From: Planctomycetota bacterium
GTDB taxonomy: Bacteria > Planctomycetota > Planctomycetia > Isosphaerales > Isosphaeraceae
Assembly (NCBI GenBank): GCA_021807585.1
Contig: JAKBCQ010000030.1
Span: forward strand, 1 to 10,585
Length of the DNA: 10,585 nucleotides
Direction of reading: 5' to 3'
Position numbers and translations under genes: made by a program. Shown piece by piece: positions 1 through 7,241 of this stretch (position 1 is the stretch's first letter; each line of letters begins with the position of its first letter). The notes below the pieces were generated by a model, which saw only the letters and a list, made by a program, of their open reading frames with translations, had not been told where the DNA came from and did not search any database.

Positions 1-244
1 ACGCCGAAGATCGTCGCAACGATAAGGCGGATGGCGCAACTGATATAAACACTTTATAATCTTGAGCGAGCGCGACCGCGGCGACGGTGATCGAGACGAG
101 GCGTGCCACGGGGGCGGCGATTTCAACGGGGATCCAGAAAGCCAAAAGCGGAACGGCGATCAGCGGCTCTCCGAAACCGAACGCCGAGCGGATGACCGTC
201 GCGAGAAAAAGAATCGCCAGGATCATGATCGTCATTAAATCCAC
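1..244 (-). pseudogene. TauE/SafE-family permease, N-terminal part, apparently frameshifted, runs off left edge
   Basis: This is the start of a multi-pass inner-membrane protein of the TauE/SafE (DUF81) family, whose members are proposed anion or sulfite exporters. From the GTG at 244, or the in-frame ATG at 235, the frame gives a hydrophobic first helix, then the family-typical Gly-Phe-Gly turn and PLL motif (SAFGFGEPLIAVPLLAFW, about residues 20-37), then a second hydrophobic stretch ending in AQDYK. After the Lys codon at 55-53 the same frame becomes Ser/Arg-rich and unlike the family. The frame shifted by one base instead reads VYISCAIRLIVATIFGV to the edge, which fits the expected third segment. 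A one-base loss in the A-run at 55-53 would explain this. AGGA lies about 9 nt before the GTG, supporting that start. The gene follows the efflux operon by 81 nt on the same strand and might be co-transcribed. The cause could be a real mutation or a sequencing error. Confidence 0.65.
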
Positions 245-325
245 GATCAAAGATCCTGGTGATTATTAATTGGCTAACGGGTCGTCGGGTTCCGGTTCTG
301 CTTCGGCATCGGCCTTGGCGGATCG

Positions 326-1606
326 TCATTCGTGTCGGAGCGCCTCGATCGGATCCATGTTCGCCGCACGGTTGGCGGGATAAAGCCCGAAGATGATACC
401 GACGGCGACCGAGATGCCGAACGCGAGGATGATCGAATTCCAGGTGACCTGCGCCTTGGTTTCGGCGACGAACTGCTCGATCGCTTTGGGGATGATCACG
501 CCGATCGCGACCCCCAAGAGCCCGCCGACACCCGAGAGGACGACGGTTTCGATGAGGAATTGCTGGGTGATATCGCCCCGTTTGGCGCCCAGGGCGCGAC
601 GAATACCGATCTCGCGGGTTCGTTCGGTGACGGTCGCGAGCATGATGTTCATGATGCCGATGCCGCCGACCAAGAGCGAGATCGAAGCGATCGTTCCCAG
701 GATGATCGCGTATTGGCGGGCGGTGCGTTCGGCCTCCATGATCAGATCGTAAGGAACCGTCATATCAATATCAACTTTAGGATGGAACGGTTCGACCGCG
801 CCTTTGATGATCGGCACGGTCTGCGACACGACGTCGGTGCTCGTCAGTTGGATCGTGACCTGCGAAAGCTGGGTTTCCTCGGCCTCCATCGATCCCGAAC
901 GAAAATTCATGATCCGCTCGCCGAAGCGAACACGACATGAACTTAATGGAATATAAACATCTTTATTGTAGTCTTGCGCGGCGAGGCTGCCGCCGATCCC
1001 CGCGGTGCTCGCTCGTTCTTTGGTGACTCCGACGACGGTGTAATAATCGGAGCCGAGCTTGACGGCCTGACCGAGCGGATCCTCGTAAGGGAAGAGTTTT
1101 TTGGCGGTGTCGCTGCCGAGCACGGCGTAGGTTTTATAATCGTCGTCGTCGTGCTGGGTGAGGAAGCGGCCGCGTTCGATTTCAAGGTGGTTGAACTCGG
1201 CGTAATCCTTGGTGGTGCCGACGATTCGACCGTCGAGCGCGTGCTCATCATGGCGAATCTGTTTGCGAATCTCGCGAATCGGCAAGATTTTTTTGATGTT
1301 GGGGACGGTGGCGAGGATTCGGTCGTAATCTTCATATTTGAGACCGTAGTTGAGAATCCGCGCCGGGCGGCCTCCCGTTGAAAGCTGAGCCTCGTCGCTC
1401 GGTTTGATCGAGCGATAGATCACGTTGGTGGCGCCGAGCATCTGGAACCGCGCCTGCGCCTCGCGACGCGATCCTTCGGCGATCGCCAGCATCGCGATCA
1501 CCGCCGCGACGCCGAAGACGATGCCCAATACCGTGAGGCCCGACCGCAGTTTGTGCAGCATCAGGCTTTTCATGCCGAGCTTGACGCTACGAAGGATGCG
1601 TCCCAT
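326..1606 (-). CDS. MacB/FtsX-type ABC transporter permease
   Basis: This is the inner-membrane permease of a MacB-like mechanotransmission ABC transporter, 426 aa. The layout is classic: a cytoplasmic start, TM1 at about 23-43, a large periplasmic MacB_PCD domain (about 45-295), then three helices at about 299-323, 350-373 and 389-410. The conserved cytoplasmic stretch REIGIRRALGAKRGDI (331-346) lies between TM2 and TM3 and should contact the ATPase. The protein ends DPIEALRHE, matching the usual family C-terminus. In E. coli MacB the ATPase is fused to this unit. Here it is encoded separately by the gene 47 nt upstream. The start is the ATG at 1606, with GGGAG 9 nt before it. Periplasmic substrate is presumably driven into the adaptor/TolC channel, as in MacAB; the substrate is unknown. 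After the TGA stop the same frame stays open for 19 acidic/Pro-rich codons to position 266. Confidence 0.93.
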   Translation of the reverse strand: MGRILRSVKLGMKSLMLHKLRSGLTVLGIVFGVAAVIAMLAIAEGSRREAQARFQMLGATNVIYRSIKPSDEAQLSTGGRPARILNYGLKYEDYDRILATVPNIKKILPIREIRKQIRHDEHALDGRIVGTTKDYAEFNHLEIERGRFLTQHDDDDYKTYAVLGSDTAKKLFPYEDPLGQAVKLGSDYYTVVGVTKERASTAGIGGSLAAQDYNKDVYIPLSSCRVRFGERIMNFRSGSMEAEETQLSQVTIQLTSTDVVSQTVPIIKGAVEPFHPKVDIDMTVPYDLIMEAERTARQYAIILGTIASISLLVGGIGIMNIMLATVTERTREIGIRRALGAKRGDITQQFLIETVVLSGVGGLLGVAIGVIIPKAIEQFVAETKAQVTWNSIILAFGISVAVGIIFGLYPANRAANMDPIEALRHE

Positions 1607-1615
1607 TGTCGCCGA

Positions 1616-1620
1616 CTCCC
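1616..1620 (-). promoter_or_regulatory. Shine-Dalgarno of the permease gene
   Basis: GGGAG on the minus strand, 9 nt before the ATG at 1606, fixes the permease start. It lies in the 47-nt gap after the ATPase stop. Confidence 0.7.
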
Positions 1621-1653
1621 GATAATCGAATCAAACGGTCAGAATCTCAGTTG

Positions 1654-2490
1654 TTAACGATGCTTGGACAATTCCATCTTCATCCGTTCGGCGGGATGTT
1701 CGCCGCCGAGCATCCGCGGACTCGGCCCGTCTTCGACGATCACGCCGTCCTTCATCCGAATGATGCGCTTGGCGTACTCGGCGATGTCGGGCTCGTGCGT
1801 CACCATGATGATCGTTTTTCCGGCGTCGTTGAGCTTGCCAAGCATGTCCATAATTTCATAGCTTGTCGCCGAATCGAGATTTCCCGTCGCCTCGTCGGCG
1901 AGGATGATGTACGGATCGTTGACGAGCGACCGTGCGATCGCGACGCGCTGTTGCTGGCCGCCCGAGAGTTGGTTGGGACGGTGATCGAGCCGATCGTCGA
2001 GCCCGACGAGCCGCGCCAGCTCCATCGTCCGTTCCTGGAACTCCTCCGAGATCACGCCGTTCCCTTGATACGTCAACGGCAATTGGATGTTCTCGGTGAC
2101 GGTATATTGCTGGATCAGGTTGTACGACTGAAAGATGAAGCCGATCGACCGGCTGCGGACCTCGGAGAGCTCGTCGTCGTCGAGCTGAGCGACGTCGTAG
2201 CCGCCGAGGATGTACTCGCCGCTTGTCGGACGATCGAGGCAGCCGAGGAGGTTGAGCATCGTGCTCTTCCCCGATCCCGATTGCCCCATGATCGCGGCGT
2301 ATTCTCCCTCGCGGAATTCGAGGGAGACGCCGCGGAGCGCGTGAACGGTGAGGACCTCTCCCCCGCCGCGTTTGCCGAAGAGCCCCCCTCCCGAGCCGTG
2401 ACCCATGAAATAGGTCTTGCGCAGGTTGGTCATACGGACGACGACGCGATCGGACGCGCCGCCGCCGTTTCTTGAGAAAATATCGCTCAC
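1654..2490 (-). CDS. MacB/LolD-type ABC transporter ATP-binding protein
   Basis: This is the cytoplasmic ATPase subunit (278 aa) that powers the permease encoded just downstream. All nucleotide-binding elements are present: Walker [10 protein letters not shown] (69-77), Q-loop Gln121 in FQSYN, signature LSGGQ (175-179), Walker B IILADE (195-200), D-loop NLDS (204-207) and H-loop His232. The ADEATGNLD sequence is the LolD/MacB class, with Ala in place of the common Pro. A glycine-rich insert (about residues 29-45, with [13 protein letters not shown]) separates the first strand from the TVHALRGVS strand and is longer than in E. coli LolD or MacB. About 25 residues follow the last conserved strand. 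Translation starts at GTG 2490, overlapping the adaptor's TGA stop in GTGA, which suggests translational coupling. GGAGGAGG lies 9 nt upstream. Subunit identity is secure; the transported substrate is not. Confidence 0.96.
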   Translation of the reverse strand: MSDIFSRNGGGASDRVVVRMTNLRKTYFMGHGSGGGLFGKRGGGEVLTVHALRGVSLEFREGEYAAIMGQSGSGKSTMLNLLGCLDRPTSGEYILGGYDVAQLDDDELSEVRSRSIGFIFQSYNLIQQYTVTENIQLPLTYQGNGVISEEFQERTMELARLVGLDDRLDHRPNQLSGGQQQRVAIARSLVNDPYIILADEATGNLDSATSYEIMDMLGKLNDAGKTIIMVTHEPDIAEYAKRIIRMKDGVIVEDGPSPRMLGGEHPAERMKMELSKHR

Positions 2491-4229
2491 GAGCCCTGAC
2501 CTCCTCCGGGGAAGCCGCCGCCGAAGCCGCCGGGATTTTGCGATTTCATTTGTTCAAAAAATTGTCGTTTCTCATCGGGAGACATATTCTTGAGTCTCTC
2601 TCTCAAGGCGGGATCGCCGCCGAATTGCCCCTTCCCTTTGCGCGTTCCCTTACCCGCGCCTTTGCCTCCGGCGCCCTTGCCGGCGCCCTTGCCCGCGGGA
2701 CCTCCCGCTCCTTTAGCCCAAGAACCCCCCGAGGTTTTGGTCGAAGGTCCGAACGCCTCGCGCTTCTCGGCATCGGTCATCAGCGAGCCGGGATTGAGCG
2801 CGACGATATCGCCGTCTTTCAAACCATCCTTGATCTCGACGAATTGATCGTTCGAGGTTCCCAGGACGATCTTGCGCAGCTCGAGCGCCTTGGCGGTCTT
2901 CACATAAACATTGCTCGTCCCCTTGAACGCCAGAATCGCCTGCAGCGGAACCGCGAGGACGTCGTCCTGCTCGGAAACGAGGATGTCGACCTTCGCGGTC
3001 ATTCCCGGTCGAAGCCCGGGGAGGGGATTGTCGATCGTCACGATCGTCGTATAAACCTTGACGTCCGAACTCATGAAGCTCGTCGGATCGGGAAGCGGCT
3101 GGACCGATTCGACCGTTCCCGTCAGCTCCTGATTCGCGAACGCGTCGACGCGAATCTTCGCCTTCATCCCCTTGGTGATCCGATCGATCTCAGATTCATG
3201 AACTTTTGTGTTCACCTGCATGTGCGAAATATCGGGCAGGCTGAAAATCTTTTGTTGCTCGCGGACGGTCGCCCCCTCCTCGATTTGCGGTTGTTGGCTC
3301 ATTCCCATCCGGCCGGGATCGTTGGCGTAGACGACGATGCCGTCGTTGGGGGCGATGAGCTTACAGTTGGCGATCTGTCGTTCAAGCTTCTTTTGCTTGA
3401 TGACCTCGAGCTCATACGTCTGTTTTTTGGAAAGTTCGTCGGAAAGCGCCTTCTCGCGTTCGCTGTACAGTTCTTTGAGATTCCGCGCCTTGGAGAACTT
3501 GAGGAAGACCTCGCGCGCCTTGACCGCCTTGTCGTAATCGATCTGCGCCGACGATTGCGTTTGCTCCTCGGAGGAGAGTTGCGCTTTCGACGAATAGTTC
3601 TTATTGAACATGTCTCGCGTAAATTTCAGTCGATCGTTGGCGCGATCGAGATTGGCCCGAGCTTTCATGACGTCGGTCTCGAACGTCATCATGTCTTGTT
3701 CAAAAAGACCTTTTTCATATTCTTGAATCGCGATTTCGGCGACCTCGCGCGAGAGCGACGCGTTTTTGAGAGCCGCCTCGGCCTGGCTTGTCGAGATGAT
3801 TTGATTTTTGAGGTTGTCTTCGAGCGTCGAGGAGTCGAGGGTGGCGACGGTCTCCCCTTTTTTCACCTTGGTTCCCTCGGGAGCGATGGTGAGGATCGTC
3901 GCCTGGCCTTCGACTCGACAGTAGACGATCTGGCTGTTCGAGCTTTCGAGGCTGCCGCGGGGTCCGACGATCACCGAGAGTTTGATCGGTTTGACGACGA
4001 ACTCGGCGATCTGGCTCCGTTCCGACGCGTAAAGCGAACGGAACGACTTGCCGACGCCGGGGACGAGGGCGACGACGCCCCCGGCCCCGGCCGCAAGTAC
4101 AGCCAGCATGATCAACAGATTGCGCGACCCCGACTTACCGCGTCGCGGTCGGTTCCGCGCGGGGAGGTCTTCGGTCGACGGCGACGCGGGGGGGCCCCCC
4201 GTTTCGGGCTTTTGGAGGGAAAAGTTCAT
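2487..4229 (-). CDS. MacA/HlyD-family periplasmic adaptor (membrane-fusion) subunit
   Basis: This is a membrane-anchored periplasmic adaptor, 580 aa, that should bridge the MacB-like permease and the TolC-like channel. From the ATG at 4229 it has a cytoplasmic Pro/Arg-rich N-terminus, one TM helix (about 37-56), a first lipoyl half (around GQATILTIAPEGTKVKKGE, 109-127), a long coiled-coil hairpin (about 134-289), the second lipoyl half (CKLIAPNDGIVVYAND, 289-304), and beta-barrel and membrane-proximal domains to about 490. The tail is unusual: a Gly/Lys/Ala-rich stretch (507-538), a helical segment with RERLKNMSPDEKRQFFEQM, then a Gly-rich end. The longer start at 4247 is rejected because GGGAGG lies 6 nt before 4229. 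The gene overlaps the upstream TolC-like gene by 95 bp, and its stop overlaps the ATPase start. Confidence 0.93.
   Translation of the reverse strand: MNFSLQKPETGGPPASPSTEDLPARNRPRRGKSGSRNLLIMLAVLAAGAGGVVALVPGVGKSFRSLYASERSQIAEFVVKPIKLSVIVGPRGSLESSNSQIVYCRVEGQATILTIAPEGTKVKKGETVATLDSSTLEDNLKNQIISTSQAEAALKNASLSREVAEIAIQEYEKGLFEQDMMTFETDVMKARANLDRANDRLKFTRDMFNKNYSSKAQLSSEEQTQSSAQIDYDKAVKAREVFLKFSKARNLKELYSEREKALSDELSKKQTYELEVIKQKKLERQIANCKLIAPNDGIVVYANDPGRMGMSQQPQIEEGATVREQQKIFSLPDISHMQVNTKVHESEIDRITKGMKAKIRVDAFANQELTGTVESVQPLPDPTSFMSSDVKVYTTIVTIDNPLPGLRPGMTAKVDILVSEQDDVLAVPLQAILAFKGTSNVYVKTAKALELRKIVLGTSNDQFVEIKDGLKDGDIVALNPGSLMTDAEKREAFGPSTKTSGGSWAKGAGGPAGKGAGKGAGGKGAGKGTRKGKGQFGGDPALRERLKNMSPDEKRQFFEQMKSQNPGGFGGGFPGGGQGS
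2500..2507 (-). promoter_or_regulatory. Shine-Dalgarno of the ATPase gene, inside the adaptor gene
   Basis: GGAGGAGG lies 9 nt before the GTG start at 2490 and supports that non-ATG start. It is embedded in the last Gly codons of the adaptor, so the adaptor's glycine-rich tail doubles as the initiation signal for the next gene. Confidence 0.7.
2616..2711 (-). repeat. Gly/Lys/Ala low-complexity tract in the adaptor C-terminus
   Basis: This segment encodes residues about 507-538 of the adaptor, built from GKGA/GAGK units and ending in GTRKGKG. Part is a true DNA tandem repeat: the plus-strand 12-mer GGCGCCCTTGCC occurs twice in a row at 2670-2681 and 2682-2693. The tract is strongly basic and would lie in the periplasm beyond the folded adaptor domains. 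Its role is unknown; repeat slippage could change its length. Confidence 0.7.
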
Positions 4230-6945
4230 AGAATGCCTCCCATTCATCGTAGGGCATGGTGCCGAGATCGCGAAAGAGCTGAAGCCGGTACAGTTGGTAA
4301 TTGATCCAGTTGGCGATCAGGTTCCCTTGCGACGAGAAGATACTCGACTGGAACGAGATCAAGTTGATCGTTTGGGCCGCGGCGCTCGCGGCGTTCACCG
4401 CGGCGCCGACGGGGGGAGGAGCCACGATCTGCTCCTGCGCCTGATCCTTCTGACGCAACACGAGGACGAACACCTGTTTCTGAATCTTGTACGTGGCGTA
4501 CAAGACCTGCAACTGACGAACCTCGGTGCGGATCCCGTATTTAATCTGGTCCTCGGCCTGCATCAGTGTACGCCGTTGCCGCTGGAAGTTGATCCACGCC
4601 GTGCGGAAGTTATTCCGCTGGCTGATCCGCACGAGCGGCAACTCGGTGTTGAGCACGAGCGAAAACTGCTTGGCCTGGTCGATGAAGCCGAACGGATTGG
4701 TCGTCGGCGTGGGGGTGATGTACTGGTTCGTCAGCGTGACGTTCAACACCCCCTTGAGCGCGTTCGCGGTGACCCGCAATTGCCTCCACGCGTCGTAAAG
4801 CTGAGCGCGTGAGTTCATCAGATCGAGTCGATTCTCAAGCGCGATCCGTTCCGACGCCAAGAGCAAATCTTCCAGATTTTCTTGGGTGTAATAGCCCTCA
4901 TTGTCGTACATCGAGGAAATCACGCCGCGATTGTCGATCTCGATCTCCTGCAGGTCGGGAACTTTTTCGACGAGCGATTCGAGCTCGGCGAGCTTCCGCC
5001 GCGGATTCGCTTGCCACCGATTGATCGCGTCGTAGGCGTCGCGGAAATCGGCGAGCAAGGTGAGATCAAGCGTCATCGGGATATCGGGAGGAAGCCCCAA
5101 CTGCACCTTCATCTGATCGAGATTGTTCCGGTAAGCAAGCTGGTTGCTGATCAGCGTGGCCCGAGCCGATTGCACCTGCGATTCGGCCTGGTCGACCTGC
5201 AACGGAGTGAGCCCCGACGATTCCCCCTTGGCGAGTTCTTTGAAGACCTTGAGAATCTGCTCGAACGCCGCCAAATTATACATGCTGATCTCGACGGAGA
5301 TCAACGATTGCAGCACCTGGATGAAACCGGGATCGGGATCGAACAAGCCGGGGTTGGTGATCGGCGTGCCGACCGCGATGCTCGTGAAAAACTCTTGCCG
5401 GAAACGAGCGAAGAGTCGAATCGTATAGATCAACTGACGCTCGGCCTGAGTGAGATTCTCAAGCGTGACGGCGCGGCCGCCGCCGGCGAGGAACGGCTGT
5501 ACGAACGTGAGGGGCAACTGCGATTGAACCGTCGGCTGGGCCGCGTTCTTACCCACGAAGTTGAACACAAGTTGATTGGCGAAACCCGTGATCAACTGAC
5601 CGCCCGACGAGAACAGCTTGCCCACCCCCGCGACCGTTCCCATGTTCATACCGGAGAGCTGGCCGCCGGGGGCGTATTTGGTGCGGTAACTGAAGACGTT
5701 GGCGGGGTTGACGCCCCCCGCGAACCCTCCCCCCGTTTGAGGGATGCCGCCCGCGCCCTGCGTGGGAGACATACCCGCGTAAAATTGGGGCTCGAACGCG
5801 AACCGTTGGAGCGCCACCGCGAGCGCCGCCTCGTAAACCGTTTCAAGCTGGAATTGGTACGCCCGAGCGTTCGTCATCGCGAGTTGATACGTTTGCTCAA
5901 GGTTCACCACATAAGGCTTGTATCCTTCGGGAAGCCCCGCGGCGAACGCTTCGGTCATCGTGATCGACCCGGGAGAGAGAATCGCCGCCATCTCGGAGGT
6001 GATCTCCTCGATCGCCTCGTGCGTCTTATCGCTCATTCCAGGAGGTTTCCCCTCGGGACGAGTCGACTCGTCGACGTTGGGATTGGGATCGAACGGAGGC
6101 GCCGTTTGGCGGAATTCATTGCCGGGTCGACGCCGCCGTTGCGGCGCTCCAGGTCGAACGATCGGCCCCGTCGGCAACACCTGTTGCGTCCGAGCCACTC
6201 CGCGATCGCGAGGCGCGATCGACTCTTTAGGAGGTTCGATACCCAGACGTTTGTATGCGGCGAGCAACAACTGTTCTTCTCGTTTAATAGCTTCCAGCTT
6301 CGCCAGACCCTCGGCGATCTTTTGCGGAAGCCGTTGGGAACGTGCGGCGGCGTCTAGAAACTTCGGCGACAATTGCTCGGGATTCGGCCCCAAATTCGCT
6401 GTAGGCGCGGCAGGTTTGAACGGCGACGGCTCACCAGGAGCGGGATTCGAAGGAGGAGGGTTCGCGCCGGGAGGCGCGGGGACGTCCGAGCCGCGACGGG
6501 GCGCGTTGCGGGCGCGCTCGGCGGCTTCGGCGGCCTGCTGCGCCGCCTGCTCTTCCTCGCGTTTCTTGTTAAAACGAATCAGCATGTCTTCGTAGCCGGT
6601 CCCCTCGACCGGCGCGATCAGCCGGTTCTGCGGCCACTGCGGAACGGGAGACAACGCCTGGGTCGCATAATCGTCGGGAGGCGCGGGAGGATGATCGGGG
6701 TCGTAGGGATCGGCGAACCGCGACATCAAAGGCGGATCGATCGAAAACATATCAACACGCCACCGCGGATCGCGGCTCTTTTCAAATACCGCCTCGGCGG
6801 CGTCTTGATTGGCCCATTGGCGGAAAAACGCTCGCGTGCAACCCGACGAACTCGCCGTCACGCCTATGAGCAACAACGTTGCGAGACAACGCTTGACGTC
6901 GCGTCGAATCGAGCGAGATTTACCGGTCTTCATGCGACTGATCAT
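4135..6945 (-). CDS. TolC-like outer-membrane efflux lipoprotein, very long
   Basis: This is the predicted outer-membrane channel of the tripartite exporter, 936 aa against roughly 490 for E. coli TolC. Residues 1-35 look like a lipoprotein signal (basic RSIRRDVKR, hydrophobic CLATLLLIGVTA) with Cys36 as the likely lipidated residue in SSSGC. The -3 residue is Ser, so the lipobox is imperfect. About 290 Pro/Ala-rich and charged residues follow, with helical stretches around 125-150 and 195-235. The outer-membrane efflux region begins near 345 (VVNLEQTYQLAMTNARAY) and shows two helix-strand-helix repeats, with beta-strand regions at about 385-485 and 735-775. The C-terminus has EWEAFYELF followed by a Pro/Arg tail. 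The start is the ATG at 6945, with AGGGAGG 9 nt upstream. It is the first gene of the operon. Its last 95 bp also encode the adaptor N-terminus in another frame. Confidence 0.9.
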   Translation of the reverse strand: MISRMKTGKSRSIRRDVKRCLATLLLIGVTASSSGCTRAFFRQWANQDAAEAVFEKSRDPRWRVDMFSIDPPLMSRFADPYDPDHPPAPPDDYATQALSPVPQWPQNRLIAPVEGTGYEDMLIRFNKKREEEQAAQQAAEAAERARNAPRRGSDVPAPPGANPPPSNPAPGEPSPFKPAAPTANLGPNPEQLSPKFLDAAARSQRLPQKIAEGLAKLEAIKREEQLLLAAYKRLGIEPPKESIAPRDRGVARTQQVLPTGPIVRPGAPQRRRRPGNEFRQTAPPFDPNPNVDESTRPEGKPPGMSDKTHEAIEEITSEMAAILSPGSITMTEAFAAGLPEGYKPYVVNLEQTYQLAMTNARAYQFQLETVYEAALAVALQRFAFEPQFYAGMSPTQGAGGIPQTGGGFAGGVNPANVFSYRTKYAPGGQLSGMNMGTVAGVGKLFSSGGQLITGFANQLVFNFVGKNAAQPTVQSQLPLTFVQPFLAGGGRAVTLENLTQAERQLIYTIRLFARFRQEFFTSIAVGTPITNPGLFDPDPGFIQVLQSLISVEISMYNLAAFEQILKVFKELAKGESSGLTPLQVDQAESQVQSARATLISNQLAYRNNLDQMKVQLGLPPDIPMTLDLTLLADFRDAYDAINRWQANPRRKLAELESLVEKVPDLQEIEIDNRGVISSMYDNEGYYTQENLEDLLLASERIALENRLDLMNSRAQLYDAWRQLRVTANALKGVLNVTLTNQYITPTPTTNPFGFIDQAKQFSLVLNTELPLVRISQRNNFRTAWINFQRQRRTLMQAEDQIKYGIRTEVRQLQVLYATYKIQKQVFVLVLRQKDQAQEQIVAPPPVGAAVNAASAAAQTINLISFQSSIFSSQGNLIANWINYQLYRLQLFRDLGTMPYDEWEAFYELFPPKARNGGPPRVAVDRRPPRAEPTATR
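4236..4241 (-). promoter_or_regulatory. Shine-Dalgarno of the adaptor gene, inside the TolC-like gene
   Basis: GGGAGG on the minus strand, 6 nt before the ATG at 4229, decides the adaptor start in favour of MNFSLQ over the ATG at 4247. It lies within the coding region of the TolC-like protein, so adaptor translation begins before the upstream gene ends. Confidence 0.75.
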
Positions 6946-6954
6946 TCCCTTCGA

Positions 6955-6961
6955 CCTCCCT
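6955..6961 (-). promoter_or_regulatory. Shine-Dalgarno of the TolC-like gene
   Basis: AGGGAGG lies 9 nt before the ATG at 6945. It favours that start over the in-frame ATG at 6933. Confidence 0.7.
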
Positions 6962-6980
6962 GTCGTGTGGGTCGGCCCGT

Positions 6981-6998
6981 CCGACGGCCGACCGTCGG
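6981..6998 (-). promoter_or_regulatory. Perfect inverted repeat/hairpin in the efflux operon leader
   Basis: CCGACGG and its exact reverse complement CCGTCGG flank a 4-base loop (6988-6991). The hairpin sits about 20 nt upstream of the Shine-Dalgarno of the TolC-like gene. It could be an operator or an mRNA leader hairpin; the sequence cannot separate these. Confidence 0.45.
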
Positions 6999-7193
6999 CA
7001 AGACGGCTTAACTCATTCCGCTTGGTTTGGGTGATTCCTCGTCATCGACGCGCTCCGCACGACGGTCGATCGAGGACCGAATCCGCTGGACCAAAAAGCG
7101 ATCTCCCGCGATCCAATTGGAGCTGGAGCGTGGAGCCAAAAAGCGTGAACGATCCCGTGACGCACTCGCGCCGTGGCCCGGAGTGTTCAGCGA

Positions 7194-7199
7194 ATTATA
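7194..7199 (-). promoter_or_regulatory. Possible -10 element for the efflux operon
   Basis: The minus strand reads TATAAT exactly, about 250 nt upstream of the first efflux gene. No good -35 element is seen at 15-19 nt spacing, so the call rests on one hexamer in an otherwise GC-rich leader. If correct, the operon mRNA would have a leader of over 200 nt including the hairpin at 6981-6998. Confidence 0.2.
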
Positions 7200-7241
7200 T
7201 CGGTTCCACCGATTGAACGAGTTGAACCGAAAGGAACGGTT
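7200..7241. repeat. Overlapping inverted repeats in the divergent promoter region
   Basis: TCGGTTC (7200-7206) is complementary to GAACCGA (7224-7230), with a 17-nt loop. The AACCG at 7225-7229 inside the right arm is also complementary to CGGTT at 7237-7241, with a 7-nt loop. The two pairings share an arm and exclude each other, so this could be a regulator-binding site or alternative RNA structure. Function is not shown. Confidence 0.35.

Noticed and set aside
1606..2475. 289-codon plus-strand frame opposite the ATPase gene
   Set aside because: It is antisense to a gene with every ABC ATPase motif intact, and its own translation shows no family features.
4230..4247. Upstream ATG at 4247 as the adaptor start
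   Set aside because: The GGGAGG ribosome site lies between the two ATGs and is correctly spaced only for the ATG at 4229.
2472..4304. 610-codon open frame on the plus strand opposite the adaptor gene
   Set aside because: It lies fully antisense to a well-supported adaptor gene. Its Arg/Leu/Asp-rich translation with no recognisable domain is what GC-rich codon use produces on the opposite strand.
4882..6357. 491-codon open frame on the plus strand opposite the TolC-like gene
   Set aside because: It is an antisense shadow, with an Arg/Glu/Leu-rich composition, no ribosome site and no domain pattern.
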